A stretch of DNA of 6,044 nt from Treponema sp. (GCA_022510885.1 JAFLSP010000024.1:10466-16509), one strand, 5' to 3'; counted from the first letter of the stretch, positions 1 to 5,063 are shown. Notes: generated by a model from the sequence alone, not told the origin. A program made the numbers and translations.

Positions 1-1639
1 CGGTGTCCACGGTCGGTTTGATGGCCGCAAGGACGGCGGGCGACGTCTCGTTTCCCGCGCGCGCAATGCCCAGCCGTGTGAACACCTCCTCGCTCGCGTA
101 GATGAGCGCCTCAATCTGCTCGCTTTTGGTCGCCGCGTCGGCAACATAGCCCTGCACGGTAATCTGCTCGATGTCGCCGCACAGCTGGAATGCGTTTTCG
201 ATTTCCTCCGGGTAGACGTTCTTGCCGCCCTCGGTCACAATCATGTTCTTTGCGCGTCCGGCGAGCATCAGGTAGCCCTCGTCGTCAAGCCAGCCCAGGT
301 CGCCCGTCCTGAACCAGCCGTCTTCGGTAAAGACTTTCGCGGTCTCCTCGGGCAGGTTGTAGTAGCCCTGAAAGACCATCGGGCCTTTCACGCACACTTC
401 GCCCACGCCGTCCTCCGCCGGGTCGAGGATTTTCATCTCCATCCAGGGGAAAAAATACTGTCCCACGCTCTCAATCTTGAAATGGTCAACGGGGTTCAGC
501 GTGATAATCGGACTGGTCTCGGTCAGCCCGTAGCCCTGCACAAAGTCGATGCCCATTTCATTGTAGACTTTGAATACGCTTGCCGCGAGCGGACCGCCGC
601 CGCAGATAGCGATGCGCAGCGAGTAGATGTTCGCCTGCTGCAAGACCGCCTTGAACAGCCGCTTGCCGACGTTCACGCGGAAGATTTTTTTGACGGCGTA
701 GGAGAGCGCGAGCAGGACGCGGATAATGCCGTAGACGAGCGCGCCTTTCGCGCGGATTCCTTTCATGATGCCCGCAAGCAGCTTGTTGAACAGCAGCGGA
801 ACGCCCAGCAGCATCGTAATCTGCCCCTCTTTCAGTTCCCGCATGAGCCGCGAGACCGCCATGCTCTTGCCGAAGACAACCTCCGCGCCCACGGAAATTG
901 CCTCGATGAACACGGCGAGCATCGTGTAGGCGTGATGAATCGGCAGGAGCGCGTAGAAGACGTCGGTTTCGTACAGCGTCATGCGCGTGGTGGCGATGTA
1001 TGCGTCGCTCACGAGGTTCTTGTGCGTGAGCATGACCCCTTTCGGCGTTCCCGTCGTGCCGCTCGTGAACAAGATGACCGCAAGGTCGCTTTCTGTCACT
1101 TTGTTTGCCGCAAGCCGGTCGCCCACGTCCGCTTCGGTTGCCAAATTGTATGCGTATACGTCTGTGTGCCTGGGACTGAGCGAGCAGACGCGGAACGGAA
1201 ACGCTCCCCCCGCAAAGTGCGCGAATTTCTCTTCGTCCACAAAGAGGAATTTCGGCTGCGCGGCGTTCAGCAGGTTTTCGGTTTCGGCAGGGGAAAGCGC
1301 GTAGTCAATCGGGCAGACCGTCGCGCCCGCGAACATCGCCGCAAGGTACGCCGTCGCCCATTCGGGGGAGTTCTTTCCCGTGACGGCAACGCGGTCGCCT
1401 TTTTCCACGCCTTCCGCGCACAGCCACGCCGCAAGCGTCCTCACGCGGGCAAGCACCTGTTCATAAGAAAGCGTCTGTTTTGTGCCGCCCTCGCCCTCAA
1501 AGTCGGTGAAGCACGGGCGCGCGCCGAACCGCTTGGTGGTAATCGCGAACATTTCCGGCAGCGTGGGCCATTCGCCCGCAAAGTCCGCGCCGCGAAACTC
1601 ATCCAAAAATGCCCACGGGAGTCTCTTCGTCTTTGCCAT
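1..1639 (-). CDS. Long-chain acyl-CoA synthetase (AMP-forming), 3' end off window
   Basis: Adenylate-forming enzyme that should activate a fatty acid with ATP to acyl-AMP and transfer it to CoA, at the cytoplasmic face of the membrane. About 546 codons are in the window and the frame is open to the edge, so the C-terminus is missing. Visible motifs: the P-loop-like FTSGTTGTPKGVMLTH (residues 191-206), the HH pair of LLPIHHAYT (about 231-239), GYGLTET (369-375), TGDLG with the ATP-ribose Asp at about 447, and GRAKNMIVTEGGKNVYP (461-477) at the hinge into the C-terminal lid. The lid's catalytic lysine would lie beyond the edge. The ATG at 1639 is chosen because AAAGGAG lies 5 bases upstream and a good promoter sits just before it. 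Family assignment is firm; acyl chain length is not readable, and a related acyl-ACP or aryl-CoA ligase cannot be excluded. Divergent from yhbY. Confidence 0.93.
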   Translation of the reverse strand, partial: MAKTKRLPWAFLDEFRGADFAGEWPTLPEMFAITTKRFGARPCFTDFEGEGGTKQTLSYEQVLARVRTLAAWLCAEGVEKGDRVAVTGKNSPEWATAYLAAMFAGATVCPIDYALSPAETENLLNAAQPKFLFVDEEKFAHFAGGAFPFRVCSLSPRHTDVYAYNLATEADVGDRLAANKVTESDLAVILFTSGTTGTPKGVMLTHKNLVSDAYIATTRMTLYETDVFYALLPIHHAYTMLAVFIEAISVGAEVVFGKSMAVSRLMRELKEGQITMLLGVPLLFNKLLAGIMKGIRAKGALVYGIIRVLLALSYAVKKIFRVNVGKRLFKAVLQQANIYSLRIAICGGGPLAASVFKVYNEMGIDFVQGYGLTETSPIITLNPVDHFKIESVGQYFFPWMEMKILDPAEDGVGEVCVKGPMVFQGYYNLPEETAKVFTEDGWFRTGDLGWLDDEGYLMLAGRAKNMIVTEGGKNVYPEEIENAFQLCGDIEQITVQGYVADAATKSEQIEALIYASEEVFTRLGIARAGNETSPAVLAAIKPTVDT

Positions 1640-1644
1640 TTCCG

Positions 1645-1651
1645 CTCCTTT
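1645..1651 (-). promoter_or_regulatory. Shine-Dalgarno site of the acyl-CoA synthetase
   Basis: AAAGGAG on the minus strand, 5 bases before the ATG at 1639. It supports that start. It lies at the predicted 5' end of the mRNA, so the untranslated leader would be only about 12 nt. Confidence 0.75.
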
Positions 1652-1657
1652 CCGTCC

Positions 1658-1686
1658 ATTATGGCACAAGTCCGCCGATTTGTAAA
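1658..1686 (-). promoter_or_regulatory. Sigma70-type promoter of the acyl-CoA synthetase
   Basis: On the minus strand, TTTACA (1686-1681) and CATAAT (1663-1658) are separated by exactly 17 bp, with TG one base upstream of the -10 (extended -10, TGCCATAAT). Predicted transcription start is about 1651, directly at the ribosome binding site. Found by eye; no expression data. Confidence 0.7.
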
Positions 1687-1693
1687 ACGCGGA

Positions 1694-1722
1694 TTGCACA
1701 AGAAGCCCGCCTTGATTATACT
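1694..1722 (+). promoter_or_regulatory. Sigma70-type promoter of yhbY, start site at the start codon
   Basis: TTGCAC (1694-1699) and TATACT (1717-1722) are 17 bp apart. Transcription would start about 7 nt after the -10, which is the A of the ATG at 1729, so the mRNA may be leaderless. The -35 box lies only 7 bp from the -35 box of the opposing synthetase promoter. Confidence 0.65.
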
Positions 1723-1728
1723 TTCCGT

Positions 1729-2055
1729 ATGACCGAACTTTCAAGCAAACAGCGCAAGATTTTGGAACGATATGCCCACCCCTTGCCCGCCGCCGTGCTG
1801 ATTGGCGGAGCCGGCGTAACCGAAGCGCAGACCGCGCACGTCGCCCACTGCCTTGCAGACCACGAGCTGATTAAAGTGAAATTCAACGAATTCAAAGATG
1901 ACCGCCACGCGCTCGCCGAGCAACTTGCCGCCGCAACCGACGCGCTGCTCGTGCGCATTATCGGCAACGTGGCGATACTCTACCGTCCCGCCGAAAAGCC
2001 CGACCGCCGCCGCTACGAAAAGGAACTGGAGCAGGCGCAGCGCAACCGCACGTAG
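1729..2055 (+). CDS. yhbY: YhbY family RNA-binding protein (CRM domain)
   Basis: Small single-domain CRM (chloroplast RNA splicing and ribosome maturation) protein of 108 residues; E. coli YhbY is 97. The family associates with pre-50S ribosomal particles and acts in large-subunit assembly in the cytoplasm. Seen here: the opening SSKQRKILERYAHPL, equivalent to the family's KQ...L...AHxLKP start; the GxxG loop in IGGAGVTE (residues 26-29) for RNA contact; HELIKVKF (45-52); and the last strand IIGNVAILYRP (77-87). A charged Arg/Glu-rich tail (88-108) is slightly longer than usual. The ATG at 1729 is chosen because family similarity begins there and no in-frame start lies just upstream. It has no Shine-Dalgarno site, and the -10 box ends 7 nt earlier, so it looks leaderless. 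It is transcribed alone, divergent from the synthetase and convergent with the antiporter. Confidence 0.92.
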   Translation: MTELSSKQRKILERYAHPLPAAVLIGGAGVTEAQTAHVAHCLADHELIKVKFNEFKDDRHALAEQLAAATDALLVRIIGNVAILYRPAEKPDRRRYEKELEQAQRNRT

Positions 2056-2064
2056 TGTCGTGTC

Positions 2065-2108
2065 CGCTCTCCGCCTGAAACTAAACGTATCGCCATAAGA
2101 GACAGACT
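2065..2108. repeat. Two probable decayed units left of the 22-bp array
   Basis: Continuing the 22-bp grid leftwards, the slot at 2087 begins GTATCGC (unit 1 has GTTTCGC) and has AGAC where AAAC is expected. The slot at 2065 has lost the left arm but has GAAAC at 2077-2081, exactly in register, preceded by TCTC. The next slot to the left (2043) shows no match and lies over the end of yhbY. No convincing in-register unit follows 2306. Confidence 0.5.
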
Positions 2109-2306
2109 GTTTCGCACTAGAAAACGGTCTGTTTTTCAGGAGAAAACAGGTAGTTTTTCAGTGAAAAACAGTAAGTTTCTCACTGGAAAACTATCTGTTT
2201 CTTGGTACGAAACTACCAGTTTCGCACTGAAAAACTGGCGGTTTCTCGGTGAGAAACTCAGTGTTTTGTACTAGAAAACGGGCAGTTTCTTTGTGAAAAA
2301 CACAAG
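2109..2306. repeat. Tandem array of nine 22-bp dyad units, GTTT-N9-AAAC plus 5-bp spacer
   Basis: Units start at 2109, 2131, 2153, 2175, 2197, 2219, 2241, 2263 and 2285, an exact 22-bp period with no indel. In all nine, bases 1-4 are GTTT and bases 14-17 are AAAC, so each unit is an inverted repeat. Base 5 is always C or T, base 10 is T in eight of nine, and the central consensus is close to TCACTGG or TCACTAG. The last five bases (18-22) differ in almost every unit. Several units have perfect 7-bp arms, for example GTTTTTC-AGT-GAAAAAC (2153-2169) and GTTTCTC-GGT-GAGAAAC (2241-2257). The period is not a multiple of three, so this is not coding repetition. Function is unknown. A binding array for a dimeric protein (22 bp is about two helical turns), a chain of RNA hairpins, or a non-autonomous repeat family are all possible. 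Confidence 0.92.
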
Positions 2307-2342
2307 CCTGTTCTTACCTTAAAAGTTTTCGATACCTTGCTG

Positions 2343-3545
2343 CTAAGACGCATCTTTCGTCAAAAACGTTTTATACGTCATATCCATACCAAAAGCACCT
2401 AGCGGCGCAGTCAAAATAATGGAGAGGACGGCGATAGACAAAACCATGTTTCCGCAGGGCAGGCCAAGCGATAATGGAACAGAACCAATGGCCGCTTGCA
2501 CGGTTGCTTTGGGCAGGTACGCAATCATGCAGAAAAATTTTTCCTTATGATGCAAGGGCGTTCCGATGAGACTCAGCCATACGCCGATGGAACGAAATAT
2601 GAGCGCAAGGAAAATAAGCATGATTGCATACCAACCCGCTTCGAGCGTATAACGAATATCAACCGCCGCGCCCACAAGGACGAACAAGATGATTTCAGCC
2701 GCCAACCATACCTTGCCGAACTTTTCTGAAAGCCGTTTTGATACGAATCCGGTGCTTTTTGTTTGCAGTACACAAGCCATGCTCATAATGGCAAGCAGCC
2801 CCGATATAGATACTATGCCTTCAGTCCATGACTCAATTGCCATCAGCAAAAACGCCGTGCCAAGCACGATAATGACTTTCAGACTGTTTCGGACACAATG
2901 CGCATGTGTATAAGCGGTCTCAAAGAACAACGCAAGCAGCCACCCCGCTACGGAGCCGAGCACTATGCCGAGGATAATGGAGATAGGGATTGCAAAAAAA
3001 TCCATCACCGCAGCAGAATTGCCCTGCGCCATGCTGACGAACGTGGAAAACAATACGATGACGAACACATCATCAAGGGAAGCTCCGGCAAGAATAAGTT
3101 GCGGTATGTTTTTATTTGTGCCATAGCGGTTCTCAATGAGAAACACCATTTTTGGCACAACAACCGCCGGAGACACCGCACCAAGGACGGCACCGATAAT
3201 TGCCGCTTCAAGCCGGGTCACGCCGAGCACCCGAGGGGCAAATGACACAAAGGCTATGATTTCAAATACTGCGGGCAGGAATGACATCAATATCGCAGGT
3301 CTGCCAATTTTTCTAAGGGCAGATATGTCAAGCGATAGCCCCGCCTTTATCAGAATAATGATAAGTGCCATTTTGCGAAGGTCTGCTGATATGCCAAGAA
3401 TGGACGCATCAAGCAGGTTAAAAACATAAGGGCCAAGCAACAAGCCGACAATCAGCATACCGATAATGCGTGGCATTTTAAGACACTGGCAAATGGAAGC
3501 CATTGCTAAACCGAGAAGAAAAATGAGTGAGAGCGAAAGTAACAT
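2343..3545 (-). CDS. Cation/proton antiporter, Na+/H+ exchanger family
   Basis: Inner-membrane secondary transporter of the monovalent cation:proton antiporter superfamily (Na_H_Exchanger, PF00999), 400 residues with about 12 hydrophobic segments. It should exchange Na+ or K+ for H+. Seen: PRIIGMLIVGLLLGP (25-39), AVSPAVVVP (123-131) where the family has an unwound helix, the Asp-Asp pair in GASLDDVFVIVLF (154-166) for ion binding, a membrane Arg in FRSIG (317-321), and LPKATVQAAIGSVPL (344-358) with a buried Lys. Asp-Asp rather than Asn-Asp is typically linked to electrogenic exchange. The ATG at 3545 is preferred: AGGAGG ends 10 nt before it. An in-frame TTG at 3554 is only 1 nt from AGGAGG, too close. 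The gene is less GC-rich than its neighbours and uses ATA, TTA and CTA codons, which suggests separate ancestry. It lacks the RCK/TrkA-N domain of KefB/C. Exact ion unknown. Confidence 0.9.
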   Translation of the reverse strand: MLLSLSLIFLLGLAMASICQCLKMPRIIGMLIVGLLLGPYVFNLLDASILGISADLRKMALIIILIKAGLSLDISALRKIGRPAILMSFLPAVFEIIAFVSFAPRVLGVTRLEAAIIGAVLGAVSPAVVVPKMVFLIENRYGTNKNIPQLILAGASLDDVFVIVLFSTFVSMAQGNSAAVMDFFAIPISIILGIVLGSVAGWLLALFFETAYTHAHCVRNSLKVIIVLGTAFLLMAIESWTEGIVSISGLLAIMSMACVLQTKSTGFVSKRLSEKFGKVWLAAEIILFVLVGAAVDIRYTLEAGWYAIMLIFLALIFRSIGVWLSLIGTPLHHKEKFFCMIAYLPKATVQAAIGSVPLSLGLPCGNMVLSIAVLSIILTAPLGAFGMDMTYKTFLTKDAS

Positions 3546-3555
3546 AATAATCAAT

Positions 3556-3561
3556 CCTCCT
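3556..3561 (-). promoter_or_regulatory. Shine-Dalgarno site deciding the antiporter start
   Basis: AGGAGG on the minus strand, 10 nt before the ATG at 3545 and only 1 nt before the in-frame TTG at 3554. The spacing selects the ATG. Confidence 0.7.
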
Positions 3562-3585
3562 GCTTAAAGCGAGATGCTCCGCGGG

Positions 3586-4062
3586 CTACAGCGGCGTGCC
3601 GTCCAGCGTTTTTTCCACGAGCCTGCCCTTGCGGTAGGTCAGCTTGAGCGAGAAGAAGGGCGCGTTGCTTTGGAGCAGGCGGAAGAAAATACGGTCGCCC
3701 TCCCACAGGTTGAGCGAATCGACGGTGGCGACGGGCACCCATTCGAGCGTCCCCTCGTCGCAGGCGCGCAGCTCGCCGGTGAACGCGGTGGCGGTGTACA
3801 GGCACATGTATTCGGCGGGGTCGTCTTCATTGATGAACGTGACGATGCCGCGGAACTGCCAGTCGGTGAGCGTCAGCCCGGTCTCTTCCTTTACCTCGCG
3901 CAGCAGGCAGTCCTCGGGGCTTTCTCCCGGCTCAAAATGCCCGCCCACGCCAATCCACTTGTCGCGGTTCACGTCGTCCTTTTTGCTCACGCGGTGGAGC
4001 ATGAGGTAGCAGCCGTCTTTCTGAATGTAGCAGAGCGTGGTCAGCGGTGATTTTGTGTCCAT
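3586..4062 (-). CDS. Nudix hydrolase (MutT-like, 8-oxo-dGTP diphosphatase type)
   Basis: Cytoplasmic Mg2+-dependent pyrophosphohydrolase of nucleoside diphosphate-linked substrates, 158 residues. The Nudix box is complete and canonical (GX5EX7REUXEEXGU) at residues 41-63: Gly41, Glu47, Arg55, Glu56, Glu59, Glu60, Gly62, with all metal-binding glutamates present. It is preceded by LTTLCYIQKDGCYLMLHR (7-24) and DKWIGVGGHFEPGE (34-47), typical of the MutT-like group annotated as 8-oxo-dGTP diphosphatase. The substrate is not certain from sequence. The ATG at 4062 is chosen because the conserved region starts at once after it; an in-frame GTG at 4119 would add 19 unmatched residues read through the promoter. 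No Shine-Dalgarno precedes 4062, so it may be leaderless. The antiporter gene follows 40 bp downstream on the same strand with no terminator between, probably as one transcript. Confidence 0.92.
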   Translation of the reverse strand: MDTKSPLTTLCYIQKDGCYLMLHRVSKKDDVNRDKWIGVGGHFEPGESPEDCLLREVKEETGLTLTDWQFRGIVTFINEDDPAEYMCLYTATAFTGELRACDEGTLEWVPVATVDSLNLWEGDRIFFRLLQSNAPFFSLKLTYRKGRLVEKTLDGTPL

Positions 4063-4068
4063 GCCGCT

Positions 4069-4097
4069 ATTTTTGGCGAAAGCGGTTTTCGTGTCAA
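4069..4097 (-). promoter_or_regulatory. Promoter of the Nudix-antiporter unit, start site at the start codon
   Basis: On the minus strand, a perfect TTGACA (4097-4092) is followed after 17 bp by AAAAAT (4074-4069), which matches TATAAT at four of six positions. The predicted start is about 4062, the A of the ATG. This gives the same 7-nt geometry as at yhbY. Confidence 0.5.
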
Positions 4098-4110
4098 GCG
4101 CAAAATGCGC
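4098..4110. promoter_or_regulatory. Operator-like dyad beside the Nudix -35 box
   Basis: Perfect inverted repeat GCGCA-AAA-TGCGC, directly upstream of the TTGACA box of the Nudix promoter. It could be a repressor or activator site. No regulator is recognised from the motif, and a 10-base match in a GC-rich genome can arise by chance. Confidence 0.3.
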
Positions 4111-4120
4111 AACTTGCACC

Positions 4121-4149
4121 TAGTCAGATTGACTTTTTTGCGATATAAT
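4121..4149 (+). promoter_or_regulatory. Promoter of the FNT channel gene
   Basis: A perfect TATAAT (4144-4149) lies 17 bp after TAGTCA (4121-4126, four of six matches to TTGACA). An alternative overlapping reading is TTGACT (4129-4134) with GATACT (4151-4156) at 16 bp. The first predicts a start near 4156 and a leader of about 24 nt that contains the GGGGG ribosome binding site. Confidence 0.55.
4122..4134. promoter_or_regulatory. Operator-like dyad over the FNT -35 region
   Basis: Perfect inverted repeat AGTCA-GAT-TGACT covering the -35 region of the FNT promoter. Its centre is 24 bp from the centre of the dyad at 4098-4110, and both have the 5+3+5 form. It does not fit the T-N11-A pattern of LysR sites (here the ends are A-N11-T). 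Confidence 0.35.
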
Positions 4150-4170
4150 AGATACTAGAATTCACGTAAT

Positions 4171-4175
4171 GGGGG
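4171..4175 (+). promoter_or_regulatory. Ribosome binding site of the FNT channel gene
   Basis: GGGGG followed by AAAC and the ATG at 4180. It is an all-G variant of the Shine-Dalgarno rather than AGGAGG, so it should pair less well with 16S rRNA. It supports the chosen start. Confidence 0.6.
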
Positions 4176-4179
4176 AAAC

Positions 4180-4971
4180 ATGAATACACCATTAGAGATT
4201 GCTGACATATATATTATGGTCGGCGACGGCAAGACGACCCAGCGATTGTGGAAGTTGTTCTTGCTCGGATTCCTTGCGGGCGCGTACATCGGGCTGGGCG
4301 CAATGGCAAGCCAGATTGTGTCTTATGGCGTGACGACACCGGGGATTAGCCGCTTGCTGAGCGCAATCGTGTTTCCTATCGGTCTGGTAATGATTATCAT
4401 TGCGGGCGGCGAGTTGTTTACGGGTAACTGTCTTATCTTCATTTCGGTGCTTTCCAAGAACACGTATATTTCGGCAATGTTGCGCACCTGGCTTGTCATC
4501 TTCCTGGGGAACTTTGTGGGCGCGGTGTTCATCTCCGTAATGGTGAATTTTGGTCACGTGCTCACGCTGTTCGACAACAAGCTTGCGGAAGTGGTCGTCA
4601 ACACGGCAACGATGAAAGTGGACATTCCGTTTACCGACGCGCTGATTAAGGGAACGCTCTGCAACTTCATGGTGTGTATCGCCGTGTGGATTTCGTTCGC
4701 GTCGGACGACATCATGGGAAAAATCCTTGGTCTGTACCTGCCGATTGTGCTCTTCGTTATCTGCGGATTTGAGCATTCGGTGGCGAATATGTACTTCGTT
4801 CCCGCCGGCATTTTTGCGCAGCACGTCTACAATATCCCGAGCGAAGCCTTGCACTGGGGTTCGTTCCTGCTCAGGAATCTGCTCCCCGTCACGGTGGGCA
4901 ACATCATCGGCGGCTCCGTCATGGTCGGTATGGGCTACTGGCTCATTTACCTGACCGAGCGCGACGACTAG
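4180..4971 (+). CDS. Formate/nitrite transporter family (FNT) anion channel
   Basis: Inner-membrane pentameric channel of the FNT family (PF01226), 263 residues, close to the usual 260-285, with about six membrane segments. It should move a small monovalent anion such as formate, nitrite or hydrosulfide, often with H+. Seen: the first signature AGGELFTGN (75-83) at the omega-loop region, Lys157 in LIKGTLCNFMV, corresponding to the conserved lysine of FocA, GFEHSVANMY (196-205) with the central pore His199, and GNIIGG (240-245) in the last broken helix. The C-terminal tail is short (TERDD). Which anion it carries cannot be told: no pyruvate formate-lyase, nitrite reductase or sulfite reductase gene is in view. 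The formate type (FocA-like) is the most likely guess for a fermentative anaerobe. Its own promoter lies upstream, shared back-to-back with the Nudix unit, and a strong terminator follows. Confidence 0.92.
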   Translation: MNTPLEIADIYIMVGDGKTTQRLWKLFLLGFLAGAYIGLGAMASQIVSYGVTTPGISRLLSAIVFPIGLVMIIIAGGELFTGNCLIFISVLSKNTYISAMLRTWLVIFLGNFVGAVFISVMVNFGHVLTLFDNKLAEVVVNTATMKVDIPFTDALIKGTLCNFMVCIAVWISFASDDIMGKILGLYLPIVLFVICGFEHSVANMYFVPAGIFAQHVYNIPSEALHWGSFLLRNLLPVTVGNIIGGSVMVGMGYWLIYLTERDD

Positions 4972-4988
4972 CAAAACGTGGTCGCCTG

Positions 4989-5031
4989 AAAAGAAGAGCG
5001 CGCAAGGTTTTCCTGCGCGCTCTTCTTTTTT
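4989..5031 (+). terminator. Intrinsic terminator after the FNT gene
   Basis: The arms AAAAGAAGAGCGCGC (4989-5003) and GCGCGCTCTTCTTTT (5015-5029) pair perfectly. A smaller AGG/CCT extension with one bulged A closes a TTTT loop. The T-run 5026-5031 follows the GC-rich core. It starts 17 bp after the FNT stop and is oriented for the plus strand. The A-run on the other side could give weak function on the minus strand. Confidence 0.9.
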
Positions 5032-5050
5032 GGTGGATTCCAAGGCATTA

Positions 5051-5058
5051 AAAGGAGG
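5051..5058 (+). promoter_or_regulatory. Strong Shine-Dalgarno site of the LysR gene
   Basis: AAAGGAGG with a 5-nt spacer to the ATG at 5064. It is the strongest ribosome binding site in the window and fixes the start of the LysR gene. Confidence 0.8.
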
Positions 5059-5063
5059 CGGAC

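Larger units (their letters stand above)
2056..2342. other. Convergent intergenic region dominated by a 22-bp repeat array
   Basis: This 287-bp stretch lies between the 3' ends of yhbY and the antiporter gene. I see no protein gene, promoter or GC-rich hairpin followed by a T-run for either gene. It is AT-rich compared with its flanks (one 60-base line, 2161-2220, has 22 G+C). Nearly all of it is the tandem array at 2109-2306, plus decayed units to its left (2065-2108) and about 36 bp of plain AT-rich sequence to its right (2307-2342). Confidence 0.85.

Noticed and set aside
482..1732. Long plus-strand open frame of 416 codons
   Set aside because: It lies antisense to the well-supported acyl-CoA synthetase, has Arg- and His-rich low-sense protein and no recognisable domain. 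It is a GC-rich shadow.
2109..2306. CRISPR array
   Set aside because: The period is only 22 bp with 5-bp spacers and the repeats are degenerate; no cas gene is present.
2109..2306. Plasmid iterons or a replication origin
   Set aside because: Iterons near 22 bp exist, but they are well conserved direct repeats beside a rep gene. Here units are degenerate dyads between chromosomal housekeeping genes, and no rep gene or DnaA box is seen.
3546..3585. Separate promoter or terminator between the Nudix and antiporter genes
   Set aside because: Only 40 bp, with no convincing -35/-10 pair and no hairpin plus T-run; co-transcription is simpler.
4063..4119. Upstream GTG start for the Nudix gene
   Set aside because: The added 19 residues have no family counterpart, would be read through the promoter, and no proper Shine-Dalgarno precedes the GTG.
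4129..4149. TTGACT with TATAAT as one promoter
   Set aside because: The spacer is only 9 bp, too short for RNA polymerase; the two boxes belong to different possible pairings.
4192..5043. Long minus-strand open frame of 283 codons
   Set aside because: Antisense to the FNT gene and running across its terminator; the His/Arg/Asp-rich product shows no domain.
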